64,000 bases of DNA from an uncultured Lachnospiraceae bacterium (GTDB taxonomy: Bacteria; Bacillota; Clostridia; Lachnospirales; Lachnospiraceae): the NCBI GenBank assembly GCA_945621435.1, contig CALZBR010000011.1, forward strand, positions 1 to 64,000, in the 5' to 3' direction. A model generated the notes under the pieces. That model did no database searches and was not told the origin of the DNA. It saw only the letters and a list, made by a program, of their open reading frames with translations. The translations under genes were made by a program, and so were the position numbers. Below are positions 39,741 to 49,531 of this stretch, one piece after another. How positions within the stretch are numbered: position 1 is the stretch's first letter; each line of letters opens with the position of its first letter.

Positions 39741-42593
39741 ATGCTGGGGAAACAAATCTGTATCGGGATTCTTGCCCATGTGGATGCGGGAAAAACTACA
39801 TTGTCGGAGGCGATGCTGTATACCACCGGTTCCCTGAGAAAGCTTGGCAGAGTGGACCACGGGGATGCCTTCCTGGACAATTTTTCCCTGGAGAGGCAGA
39901 GAGGAATCACCATCTTTTCCAAGCAGGCCAATCTGTCCTGGCAGGGGCGGGAAATGATTCTGCTGGATACACCGGGACATGTGGATTTTTCGGCGGAGAT
40001 GGAGCGGACCCTGCAGGTGCTGGACTATTGTATTCTGGTCATCAGTGGCACCGACGGAATCCAGGGGCATACCGCTACGCTTTGGAAGCTGTTGGAGAAA
40101 TATAGTATTCCGACATTTCTCTTTGTTAACAAAATGGATCAGCCCGGGGCAGACAGGGAAAAGCTGTTGCAGGAGCTGCAGAATAAATTTAGCGGCGGCT
40201 GTCGGGAATTCGGCAGTCCGGCGGAAGAGGACAGAGAGGCTTACTTTGACGGACTGGCTATGTGCAGTGAACCTCTCATGGAGGAATATCTGGAACAGGG
40301 CGAAGTGTCCGGGAAGACCATTGCTGAGGCGGTTGCAAAGCGTCAGGTCTTTCCCTGCTATTTTGGATCTGCCCTGCGTCTGGAGGGCGTGGAGGAGTTG
40401 CTGGAGGGACTCTGCCGGTATACGATTTACAAGGAATACCCGGAGGAATTCGGAGCCAGGGTATTCAAGATCACCAGAGATACTGCGGGCAATCGCCTGA
40501 CCCATTTGAAGGTAACCGGCGGAGCGCTGCGGGTCAAAATGCCTCTGGGCAATGCCGCCAGTGCGGCCAATCCAGATGAGATCTGGGAGGAAAAAGCGGA
40601 TGCTATCAGAATCTACGGCGGAGCCGGTTTTCAGCAGACAGATTGTGTGGAGGCCGGTGGGGTCTGCGCAGTAACGGGACTTGGCCGGACCTTTGCAGGA
40701 CAGGGGCTTGGGTATGAAGGGGAGAACAGTCAGCCGATGCTGGCACCGGTGCTTACTTATCGGTTGGTTTTGCCACCGGGGGCAGATGCGGTAAAGGTGC
40801 TGGGACAGCTTCGTACCCTGGAGGAAGAGGAGCCGGAGCTCCATGTGTGCTGGAGAGAAAGCACCGGAGAGATTCACGTGCAGGTCATGGGAGAGGTTCA
40901 GACAGAGGTGTTAAAATGCCTTTTCTCAGAACGATTCGGACTGGAAGCGGAGTTTGACGGCGGCAGCATCCTGTATAAGGAAACCATTGCCACACCGGCG
41001 GTGGGAATCGGGCATTTTGAGCCTCTGCGGCATTATGCGGAGGTACATTTGTTGTTAGAGCCCGGAGAACCCGGCAGCGGCATCACCTTCGGCGGAGGCT
41101 GCAGTGAGGACAAGCTGGATCGGAACTGGCAGCGCCTTATTTTTACTCATTTGGAGGAAAAAACCCACCTCGGTGTTTTAACAGGTTCTCCGTTGACTGA
41201 CGTGAAGATTACATTGTTGACAGGGAGGGCACACCTCAAGCATACAGAGGGTGGTGATTTCAGACAGGCTACCTACAGGGCGCTGCGGCAGGGGCTGATG
41301 CAGTGCAGAAGTGTGTTGCTGGAACCGGTGTTTGCCTTTACCATGGAGCTTCCCACGGGGCAGCTGGGAAGGGCAATGTCCGATGTGAAGCGCCTGTGTG
41401 GAGATTTTGCAACGCCGGTGACGGAGGGGGAGATGAGTATTCTGACGGGAAGTGTGCCTGTGGCGACTTTCAGAGAATACCAGCGTGAGCTTAGCGCCTA
41501 CACAGGTGGTCGGGGCAGACTTTCCTGTACTTTAAAGGGGTACGAACCCTGTCACAATTCAGAGGAAGTGATTGCAAATATTGGTTATGATCCGGAGGGG
41601 GATTTGGAGAATCCCGCTTCCTCCGTGTTCTGCGCACATGGTGCGGGATTTTTGGTCAACTGGGAGCTGGTGCCGGAATATGCGCACTTGGAGAGTGATT
41701 ATGAGCCCGATGCGGAAGAACTGTCATACGATGGCGGATTCACGATGGAAAACCGGGGGATGAGCGGTAACGGCGTGGACAGTAAGGGGACGGATAAGAA
41801 CGTGACGGGTAGAACCGTGAGCCAGACCGGACAGGGACGCCCGGACTATATCACCAGGGAAGAAATCGATGAGATTTTCCGGCGTACCTATGGGAAAAGC
41901 GACAGCGATTATGAGCCTTATCGCGTACACCGCAGGAACAACGGGAGTACTGTGACGGGAACGGTGCGTGACGGAAAACCGGTACAGGATGGGGAGCCGG
42001 CACAGGGAAACGGAGAGGCAGTAAGCAATGGAAGTGAAAAAGCCGGTGGAAATGCAAAATCCGGGAAGGGAAAGAAGGAGTCCTATTTCCTGGTAGACGG
42101 ATACAATATTATCTTTGCCTGGGAGGAGCTTCGGAGCCTTGCGGAGATTAACATGGACAGTGCCAGGGACAGACTTATGGATATCTGTTGCAATTTTCAG
42201 GGATATCATGGAGCCACTCTGATTCTTGTGTATGATGCCTATAAGGTGAAGGGCAATCCCGGCTCTGTACAGAAATATCATAATATTTATGTGGTTTACA
42301 CCAGAGAGGCAGAAACTGCTGATCAGTACATTGAAAAGACAGTTCACAAAATCGGGAAAAAATATGATGTTACGGTAGCTACCTCCGATGCCCTGGAGCA
42401 AATGATCATCTGGGGAGAGGGAGCCTTGAGACTGTCTGCCATGGGATTCCTGGAAGAGGTGGAAAACGTCAACAGAAGAATGAGAGAAGAATACCGCACG
42501 GAAAGCGGAAATGATGTTAAGTCGGGGAGTGGGGAAGGAAGAATCGGCAGCAGAATTAAAGTTGACGGGATAGATGGTGAAACAGAAGAATAA
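39741..42593 (+). CDS. TetM-like translational GTPase fused to C-terminal NYN (YacP-like) domain
   Basis: AHVDAGKTT, DTPGHVDF, NKMDQPG; C-terminus YFLVDGYNIIFAWEEL...VTVATSDALEQMIIWGEGALRLS. Confidence 0.88.
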   Translation: MLGKQICIGILAHVDAGKTTLSEAMLYTTGSLRKLGRVDHGDAFLDNFSLERQRGITIFSKQANLSWQGREMILLDTPGHVDFSAEMERTLQVLDYCILVISGTDGIQGHTATLWKLLEKYSIPTFLFVNKMDQPGADREKLLQELQNKFSGGCREFGSPAEEDREAYFDGLAMCSEPLMEEYLEQGEVSGKTIAEAVAKRQVFPCYFGSALRLEGVEELLEGLCRYTIYKEYPEEFGARVFKITRDTAGNRLTHLKVTGGALRVKMPLGNAASAANPDEIWEEKADAIRIYGGAGFQQTDCVEAGGVCAVTGLGRTFAGQGLGYEGENSQPMLAPVLTYRLVLPPGADAVKVLGQLRTLEEEEPELHVCWRESTGEIHVQVMGEVQTEVLKCLFSERFGLEAEFDGGSILYKETIATPAVGIGHFEPLRHYAEVHLLLEPGEPGSGITFGGGCSEDKLDRNWQRLIFTHLEEKTHLGVLTGSPLTDVKITLLTGRAHLKHTEGGDFRQATYRALRQGLMQCRSVLLEPVFAFTMELPTGQLGRAMSDVKRLCGDFATPVTEGEMSILTGSVPVATFREYQRELSAYTGGRGRLSCTLKGYEPCHNSEEVIANIGYDPEGDLENPASSVFCAHGAGFLVNWELVPEYAHLESDYEPDAEELSYDGGFTMENRGMSGNGVDSKGTDKNVTGRTVSQTGQGRPDYITREEIDEIFRRTYGKSDSDYEPYRVHRRNNGSTVTGTVRDGKPVQDGEPAQGNGEAVSNGSEKAGGNAKSGKGKKESYFLVDGYNIIFAWEELRSLAEINMDSARDRLMDICCNFQGYHGATLILVYDAYKVKGNPGSVQKYHNIYVVYTREAETADQYIEKTVHKIGKKYDVTVATSDALEQMIIWGEGALRLSAMGFLEEVENVNRRMREEYRTESGNDVKSGSGEGRIGSRIKVDGIDGETEE

Positions 42594-42685
42594 TAGAAGA
42601 GTGACAATTTTACAATGTTGATGACAGAAGGACGAAAATGTGGTAGAATAAATACAAGTATTCTGAAATTTTGGGAGGGTAATCT

Positions 42686-45600
42686 ATGAAGGGGAATGTA
42701 ATACCTTTTTATGGTAATTGGACATTTCTGAGGACAGAGCTGAATACTACCATAGGGGAATTGGAGCGACAGAAGACCAGGTTCGTTCCGGTAGAACTGC
42801 CTCATGACTGGCTGATTTATGATGCTAAGAATCTGTATAGGGATGGCTGTGGCTGGTACAAGAAGGAGTTCGAGATTTCTACCGGAGAGATTGATGATCT
42901 GGGAATGAAGATGAATCTTGAAGGTACGCCCCAGGACGATGGAAGAGATGGCAGCAGGACTGTACCTAAGGGACTGGAGCGCATTGTGGCGCGGATTGGC
43001 CGAGGGGAGAAGGTGATTCTTCGGTTTGACGGTGTCTATATGGATTCCACGGTCTTCGTCAACGGGAAAAAAATAGGGGACTGGAAATACGGTTATTCCA
43101 CCTTTGATATGGACATTACGGGAGCTCTCCGGCAGGGGAAGAATGAGGTGATTGTGGAAGTGCGCCATCAGTCCCCTAACAGCAGATGGTACTCCGGTGC
43201 AGGTATCTACCGAAAGGTATGGCTGAAGGTATGTCCTGTTGTGTATCTTCCGCTGGATGGAACCTATGTTACCACAAAAAAGTGTGAAGGAGGATTTCAG
43301 CTGGAGGCTGAGACAGAGATTGCGGGAAAGATGGATTCCGATGTGGGATGTCTCTATAGATTGTGGAAGGATGGAGAGCTTGTGGCTGACCTGGGCTGGC
43401 AGCCGGTAAAGGATGGCAAGACTACAGTTCAGGCACTTATCCCGAATCCTTTACTATGGGATGTTGAGGATCCTCAGTGTTATCAGCTGACCGTGGAGCT
43501 TTGCCGCAGGGGCAGGGAGAATGTGGCGATTGACAGTCAGGAGATTACCCTTGGCTTCCGCACCATGGAGTTTACCACTGATCATGGCTTTTTCCTGAAC
43601 GGACGTCATGTGAAGGTGCACGGTGTCTGTGAGCATCATGACCTGGGCTGTCTGGGAGCAGCATTTCATGTGCCGGCCATGGAGCGCAAGATCAAGATGC
43701 TGAAGAAGATGGGGGTTAATGCTATCCGCACCAGTCACAATATGCCTGCGCCGGAGCTTATGGAGCTGGCGGACAGGATGGGGATATTGATTCTGAGCGA
43801 AGCCTTTGATATGTGGGAGCGGTCCAAGACCGAGTACGATTACGGCAGATTTTTCAAGGAATGGTGCGAGACGGATGTGCGTAGCTGGGTGCGCAGAGAC
43901 AGGAACCATCCAAGCCTGTTACTATGGTCTATCGGGAATGAGATTTACGATACCCATGCGGATGAGCATGGACAGGAGATTACCAGAAGATTGCTGGCGG
44001 CAGTGGAGGAGCATGATCCGAAGCGGAATGCCCGGGTTACCATCGGCTCCAACTATATGCCATGGGAGAATGCCCAGAAATGTGCCGATATCGTAAAAAT
44101 GGCCGGCTATAATTATGGTGAGCGCTGCTACGAGGAGCATCACAGCAAGTATCCTGACTGGATTATGTACGGCAGCGAGACGGCTTCCCTGGTACAGAGC
44201 CGTGGAATTTATCATTTCCCGCTGAAACAGCCGGTGCTTTCGGATGAGGATGAACAGTGTTCCTCCCTGGGCAACTCCGCTACCAGCTGGGGTGCCAGGA
44301 GCTGGGAGAAATGTATCACCGATGACAGAGACCCGGAATATATCTGGGGACAGTTTATCTGGACCGGTTTTGACTATATTGGGGAGCCCACCCCATACCA
44401 CACCAAGAATTCCTACTTCGGGCAGATAGATACCGCAGGATTTCCCAAGGATTCCTACTATGTGTTCCGGGCGGAATGGACGGATGTTAAGAAAGCGCCT
44501 ATGGTGCATCTGTTCCCTTATTGGGATTTCAATCCGGGACAGATCATCGATGTAAATGCATGTACCAATGCGCCTGTGGTGGAGCTCTTCTTGAATGGTG
44601 TATCCCGGGGAAAACAGACCATTGATCATGAGCATGGTTTGTCGCTGGTAGCCCATTGGCAGGTGCCTTATGAACCGGGCACCATCACTGCGGTGGCTTA
44701 TGATGAAGAGGGCAGGGAGCTGGCGCGAGACAGTCACACCTCCTTCGGGGACAGTAAGAAGCTGGTGCTTGTCACAGACAAAAGGGTATTGAAGGCAGAC
44801 GGCGGGGATATGTGCTTTGTGGAGATATCTACGGTGGATGAACAGGGCAATCCCGTGGAAAATGCAGCGGATTATGTCAAGGTAGAGCTAACCGGTCCCG
44901 GCAGAATCTTAGGTATGGATAACGGTGACAGTACTGATTATGACGATTATAAGACAACCGTGAGAAAGCTTTTCTCCGGCAGGCTTCTTGCAGTGGTGGG
45001 CTCTACGGGAGAAACCGGCGAGATCCGGCTCACGGTATCCGGAAGGAATCTGGAGAGTGCAAGCCTGAGCATAGAGGTGGTGGCAGCGGCAGAAAGCGGG
45101 GAGTCTCCGGTAATCCTTCAGAGGTATCTGGAGGACTGCAGAAAACTGAAGAAAGCTGACTTCCCCACGAGGATACCTGTCCGCAAGCTGGAGATTCATA
45201 CTTTGGATGGTCAGAAATTTACACCCGAGAAGAAAGAAATAATAGTGGAAGCAATGCTCTATCCTCAGGATACCACAGACAGAACACTTGTCTGGAAGGC
45301 TGTGACAGCAGCAGGAATAGACGCCAATTATGCCAGAATTGAACCCGTGGAGGATACACAGGGAAGAAACCTGGCCAAGGTGACTGCCCTGGGGGATGGT
45401 GAGATATTTGTCCGTTGTCTTGCAAAGAATGAGGAGAAGACCGTATTGATCTCTCATCTGGAATTCCGGGCAGAAGGTCTGGGACAGGCCTGTATCAATC
45501 CTTATGAGTTTGTATCCGCCGGGTTGTTTACCGAGGCCATTGGAGAGATCGGAAACGGAAACGAAAAGGGAATTGCTACCGCAAGAGAAGGAGACAGCGG

Positions 45601-46258
45601 TGTGGTATTCGCCGACGTGGATTTCGGAGAGTATGGCTCGGATGAGATTACCCTTCCTATTTTTGCTTTGTCTGATTCTCCCTGTGAGATTGAGTTCTGG
45701 CTTGGGAAGGCAGGGGAGAAGGACAGCAGGCTGCTGGATACCCTGGTTTATCAGAAAACGCCCATCTGGAATGTGTATCAGGAGGAGACCTATCAGCTGC
45801 CGGAGCGCCTAAAGGGCATGGTGACCTTCAGCCTGATTTTGAAGGAGAAGATTCATGTCAAGGGTTTCCTGTTTACCAGACAGGAAAAGGCCTTTGAAAC
45901 TCTGTATGGAGGAGAGGCAGACAGAATCTACGGTGACAGCTTCCGTCGGGATGGCAGGGTGATTCGTGAGATTGGAAACAATGTTACCGTTGCGTACGAG
46001 AATATGGATTTTGGACAGAAGGGTGCTGACACGGTTACCATCTGCGGTAAGACGCCGCTGGCGGCCAACACCATTCACATCCTCTTTACGGACAAGGATG
46101 GAAACAAGGAAAACCGTATTCTGGAATTCAAGGGAACGGGAAGCACAGAGTGCAGTGCACAGAGCTTTTCCATTGATAAAATATCCGGCAGCGGAAAAAT
46201 CGAGCTGGTATTCCTGCCGGGCTGCAGATTTGATCTGGAGTCTGTAAGGTTTTCCTGA
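42686..46258 (+). CDS. Glycoside hydrolase family 2 (beta-galactosidase-like), cytoplasmic
   Basis: PHDWLIYD, HGVCEHHDLG, IRTSHNMPAPE, LLWSIGNEIYDTH acid/base; additional Ig/CBM-like C-terminus. Confidence 0.9.
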   Translation: MKGNVIPFYGNWTFLRTELNTTIGELERQKTRFVPVELPHDWLIYDAKNLYRDGCGWYKKEFEISTGEIDDLGMKMNLEGTPQDDGRDGSRTVPKGLERIVARIGRGEKVILRFDGVYMDSTVFVNGKKIGDWKYGYSTFDMDITGALRQGKNEVIVEVRHQSPNSRWYSGAGIYRKVWLKVCPVVYLPLDGTYVTTKKCEGGFQLEAETEIAGKMDSDVGCLYRLWKDGELVADLGWQPVKDGKTTVQALIPNPLLWDVEDPQCYQLTVELCRRGRENVAIDSQEITLGFRTMEFTTDHGFFLNGRHVKVHGVCEHHDLGCLGAAFHVPAMERKIKMLKKMGVNAIRTSHNMPAPELMELADRMGILILSEAFDMWERSKTEYDYGRFFKEWCETDVRSWVRRDRNHPSLLLWSIGNEIYDTHADEHGQEITRRLLAAVEEHDPKRNARVTIGSNYMPWENAQKCADIVKMAGYNYGERCYEEHHSKYPDWIMYGSETASLVQSRGIYHFPLKQPVLSDEDEQCSSLGNSATSWGARSWEKCITDDRDPEYIWGQFIWTGFDYIGEPTPYHTKNSYFGQIDTAGFPKDSYYVFRAEWTDVKKAPMVHLFPYWDFNPGQIIDVNACTNAPVVELFLNGVSRGKQTIDHEHGLSLVAHWQVPYEPGTITAVAYDEEGRELARDSHTSFGDSKKLVLVTDKRVLKADGGDMCFVEISTVDEQGNPVENAADYVKVELTGPGRILGMDNGDSTDYDDYKTTVRKLFSGRLLAVVGSTGETGEIRLTVSGRNLESASLSIEVVAAAESGESPVILQRYLEDCRKLKKADFPTRIPVRKLEIHTLDGQKFTPEKKEIIVEAMLYPQDTTDRTLVWKAVTAAGIDANYARIEPVEDTQGRNLAKVTALGDGEIFVRCLAKNEEKTVLISHLEFRAEGLGQACINPYEFVSAGLFTEAIGEIGNGNEKGIATAREGDSGVVFADVDFGEYGSDEITLPIFALSDSPCEIEFWLGKAGEKDSRLLDTLVYQKTPIWNVYQEETYQLPERLKGMVTFSLILKEKIHVKGFLFTRQEKAFETLYGGEADRIYGDSFRRDGRVIREIGNNVTVAYENMDFGQKGADTVTICGKTPLAANTIHILFTDKDGNKENRILEFKGTGSTECSAQSFSIDKISGSGKIELVFLPGCRFDLESVRFS

Positions 46259-46353
46259 AATGCATTGTTAAAATGATACAAGGTATGCTACAATAAGCCT
46301 TAGCAGTGGGACAGGGTCCTGCTGTCTAAGGCTTTGATTGGAGAAGTAAAAAT

Positions 46354-47316
46354 ATGTTACATTTATGGTTGTCTGATACTTATGATTCCCTGCTGGCATT
46401 GGCAGGCATTATTTTTGCCTTTGGCACAACTCTGTTTTTTACAGGTAAGCTACAGGGGGTGCTGCCCAAGGACGGGGGAAGGGAATTCGCCCACGATGGG
46501 AAGCTTTCCGCAGGAAAACCCAGAGGGGCAGGAATAATCTTTGTGCTTTGTTATGTGGCGGCAGCGTTGCTTTTCGTACCGCCGTATGCAGAGATTATAA
46601 TTTATCTGATCCTTACGGTAATCTGTATGATGACGGGTTATATGGATGATGCCTCCAAGAATCCCTGGGGAGAATACAAAAAGGGATTTCTTGATTTGTG
46701 TGTGGCGGCTCTGGTCGCCATGACCTATCTGAAATACAATCCTAATACCATTGAACTGGCGCTGTTTCATGTGGAGATTACCATCCCCAAGGTGGTGTTC
46801 GCCATTCTGATTGTGATTCTGGTATGGACCTCTGTGAATGTGACGAACTGTGCGGATGGTGTGGATGGATTGTCCGGAACCCTTACCATCATCACGATTA
46901 TGACGATCTATATGATTGACAGAGTGTCGGGAAAGGAGGATGGTTCCTATCTGATTCTCCTGTTTGCAGTGTGTATTCTGGGGTATCTCTGGTTCAATGC
47001 AACTCCCAGCAAGCTGATGATGGGAGATGCAGGCTCCAGGTCTATGGGGCTCTTTATCAGCATTATGATTTTGAAATCCGGCTATCCGGTGCTGTATATT
47101 CCTGTCGCCTTTGTACTGCTGTTGGATGGCGGACTGGGACTGATTAAGGTGGCGCTGTTACGTTTTCTGAAGATTCGTATTCTGACCAAGGTGAGAACCC
47201 CTCTGCATGACCATGTGCGTAAGATCTGGGGCTGGTCCAATACCCAGACGGTATTTCGCTTTGCCATTATTCAGATAATTCTGGCAGTAGCCGTAGTCTA
47301 CGGAATGCAGGTGTAA
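46354..47316 (+). CDS. MraY-family glycosyl-1-phosphate transferase
   Basis: MTGYMDDASKN, NVTNCADGVDGLSGT, MGDAGSRSMG, RTPLHDHVRKIWG. Confidence 0.88.
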   Translation: MLHLWLSDTYDSLLALAGIIFAFGTTLFFTGKLQGVLPKDGGREFAHDGKLSAGKPRGAGIIFVLCYVAAALLFVPPYAEIIIYLILTVICMMTGYMDDASKNPWGEYKKGFLDLCVAALVAMTYLKYNPNTIELALFHVEITIPKVVFAILIVILVWTSVNVTNCADGVDGLSGTLTIITIMTIYMIDRVSGKEDGSYLILLFAVCILGYLWFNATPSKLMMGDAGSRSMGLFISIMILKSGYPVLYIPVAFVLLLDGGLGLIKVALLRFLKIRILTKVRTPLHDHVRKIWGWSNTQTVFRFAIIQIILAVAVVYGMQV

Positions 47317-47401
47317 GGAATGGAAGGTGTGGATGCAGCTGCAGGGTATCCGACGTGCAGGCGTAGGGAATAACAGTGAAATGGGATGGAGGAAGATTAA
47401 A

Positions 47402-47905
47402 ATGTATGATGAACTGACACCCGGCGATATCAAAAAGATGGAAGAAGAGATAGAGTACCGCAAGCTGGTAGTGCGGCCCAAGGCTCTGGAGGATGTGAAG
47501 GAAGCCAGGGCGCATGGCGACCTGAGTGAGAATTTCGAGTATCATGCAGCAAAAAAGTTCAAGAATCAGAATGAGAGCCGTATCCGTTATCTGGAGAGGA
47601 TGATTAAGACTGCAAAGGTGATTTCCGACGAGTCCGCAGAGGATGAGGTGGGGATCAACAACAGTGTCACCGTGGAATTTCTGGATGACGCTTCAGTGGA
47701 AACCTACAAAATCGTGACAACCGTGCGTGGTAATTCCCTGGAGAATCTCATCAGCAATGAAAGCCCTCTGGGCAAGGCTCTGCTTGGGAAAAAGGTAGGA
47801 CAGACTGCTCATGTACAGGTCAATGAGACCGTCGGTTATGATGTAAAGATCACCGGACTGGACAAGACTGCGGATGAAGGCGATGATAAGATAAGGAGTT
47901 TTTAA
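47402..47905 (+). CDS. GreA/GreB family transcription elongation factor
   Basis: EARAHGDLSENFEYHAAK, ESPLGKALLGKKVGQ. Confidence 0.92.
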   Translation: MYDELTPGDIKKMEEEIEYRKLVVRPKALEDVKEARAHGDLSENFEYHAAKKFKNQNESRIRYLERMIKTAKVISDESAEDEVGINNSVTVEFLDDASVETYKIVTTVRGNSLENLISNESPLGKALLGKKVGQTAHVQVNETVGYDVKITGLDKTADEGDDKIRSF

Positions 47906-49408
47906 ATGAAAAAGTATCTGCTCTTTGATCTGGATGGAACCCTGACGGATCCCAAGGTGGGCATCTGTACCTGTGTACAGTATGCGCTGAAGGCTATGGG
48001 GATTGATGAGCCTGATTTGGACAAGCTGGAGCCCTTTATCGGACCACCGCTGAAGGACAGCTTTATGAATTTCTATCATATGAGCGAGGAACAGGCGGAG
48101 GCAGCCATTGCAAAATACCGTGAGCGATTTGCGGATATTGGGATATTTGAAAATAAAGTGTATGATGGCATCCCGGAAATGCTGAAGGATCTGCAGGCAA
48201 ACGGAATGGAGCTGGCGGTTGCTTCCAGCAAGCCTGAGGTCTTTGTGGAGCGGATTTTGGAGCATTTTGGGATACGAAAGTATTTTAAGGCCGTGGTGGG
48301 AAGTGAACTGGACGGAACCAGAGTCAACAAGGATGAAGTGATCGAGGAGGCCTTAAGGAGACTGTTTGACGGCAAGCCGGCGCAGAAAGAGCTGATGTAT
48401 ATGATTGGGGACCGTTGCTTTGATGTAAAGGGGGCGAGAACACACGGAATCGAGAGTGTAGGTGTTACCTACGGCTATGGAAGCATGGAGGAGATGCGGG
48501 AGGCAAAGGCAGATTATATCGTCCGTACCGTGGCAGAGCTCCATAGTTTTCTCCTGCGTGGGAAGCAGGATCCCCCTAAGAGACTGGATCTGCGGAGTGT
48601 AGGTCAGGTGGTGTTTCCCTTTCTGATGTTTCTGGCGGCAAGGGGGTTTATGATTGCCCTGGCAATACAGTTTGCATTGATGCTGGGAGGCAAAATCGGA
48701 AGTACGGATCTGCTGACTTATGATGCTGGCGGCAATATATCCGGATTTACAGGCAGTGCCTCTGTGGTAGTACAAATACTCGGGTTTATTTCGGGAACAG
48801 CTGTTATTTTAAAGGCTGCAAGAAGGAAAATCCGACAGACGGCAGAGAATGACAGATTACTGCATTTGAAGCCGGAACCCGGAAAGAATTATGTGTTTCT
48901 GGGGCTTGCAGTGCTGGGCTCCATGTTCGGTTTGAATCTGTTACTGATCTTGTCAGGAATCATAGAGAGATCCACGGAATACCGGTCTGTCCAAGAGGGA
49001 CAGGCAGCCGTTGCTTTTCTTCCGGGATTGCTCCTCTATTCTTTGGTGGCACCATTAGCGGAAGAATTGCTTTTTAGGGGAATTATTTACAATAGCTTGA
49101 AAAGGTGTATGAGGGCTTGGGCAGCAATGCTGACTGCAGCCCTTCTTTTCGGTATCTATCACGGAAATTCCGTTCAGATGATTTATGGTTTTCTCATGGG
49201 CTGTCTGTTTATTTACGGATATGAATATTTTGGGGATTTTAGGGTTCCGCTGGTAATGCATGGCTTTGTGAATATGCTTACTTTCTGCCTGGGGCAGGTA
49301 AATCTTCCGGGGGAGAGATTTGTGAACTGGCCGGTGTGCCTTGTGTCGTTGGCTGTGGGAGTACTCGGAGTGGCGCTTCTTGCGGGACAGAAGAGGGTAC
49401 TGACGTGA
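47906..49408 (+). CDS. HAD phosphatase (Gph/PpaX-like) fused to CPBP intramembrane metalloprotease domain
   Basis: FDLDGTLTDPK, GDRCFDVKGA; then membrane segments with PLAEELLFRG, GIYHGN, MHGFVN. Confidence 0.88.
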   Translation: MKKYLLFDLDGTLTDPKVGICTCVQYALKAMGIDEPDLDKLEPFIGPPLKDSFMNFYHMSEEQAEAAIAKYRERFADIGIFENKVYDGIPEMLKDLQANGMELAVASSKPEVFVERILEHFGIRKYFKAVVGSELDGTRVNKDEVIEEALRRLFDGKPAQKELMYMIGDRCFDVKGARTHGIESVGVTYGYGSMEEMREAKADYIVRTVAELHSFLLRGKQDPPKRLDLRSVGQVVFPFLMFLAARGFMIALAIQFALMLGGKIGSTDLLTYDAGGNISGFTGSASVVVQILGFISGTAVILKAARRKIRQTAENDRLLHLKPEPGKNYVFLGLAVLGSMFGLNLLLILSGIIERSTEYRSVQEGQAAVAFLPGLLLYSLVAPLAEELLFRGIIYNSLKRCMRAWAAMLTAALLFGIYHGNSVQMIYGFLMGCLFIYGYEYFGDFRVPLVMHGFVNMLTFCLGQVNLPGERFVNWPVCLVSLAVGVLGVALLAGQKRVLT

Positions 49409-49437
49409 GGCTGTCTGTTTTGGGGCGGAGACAAGAA

Positions 49438-49479
49438 ATGTAAGATATAAAATGTAAGTTGCAGAATGCAAGATACAGA
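49438..49479. repeat. Degenerate 14-bp tandem repeat, 3 copies
   Basis: atgtaagatataaa / atgtaagttgcaga / atgcaagatacaga. Confidence 0.75.
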
Positions 49480-49531
49480 ATTGTGCTGAGAGTCAGAGAG
49501 TGTGGTATGGAAGGATACCGGAGGAGTTGGA

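Noticed and set aside
39687-40877. 396-aa minus-strand ORF opposite the TetM-like gene
   Set aside because: Antisense shadow of a GTPase with canonical motifs.
39741-42593. Acquired tetracycline resistance determinant
   Set aside because: TetM-like motifs are present but the C-terminal NYN fusion and chromosomal setting next to thiC argue for a housekeeping paralogue; no mobile element flanks it.
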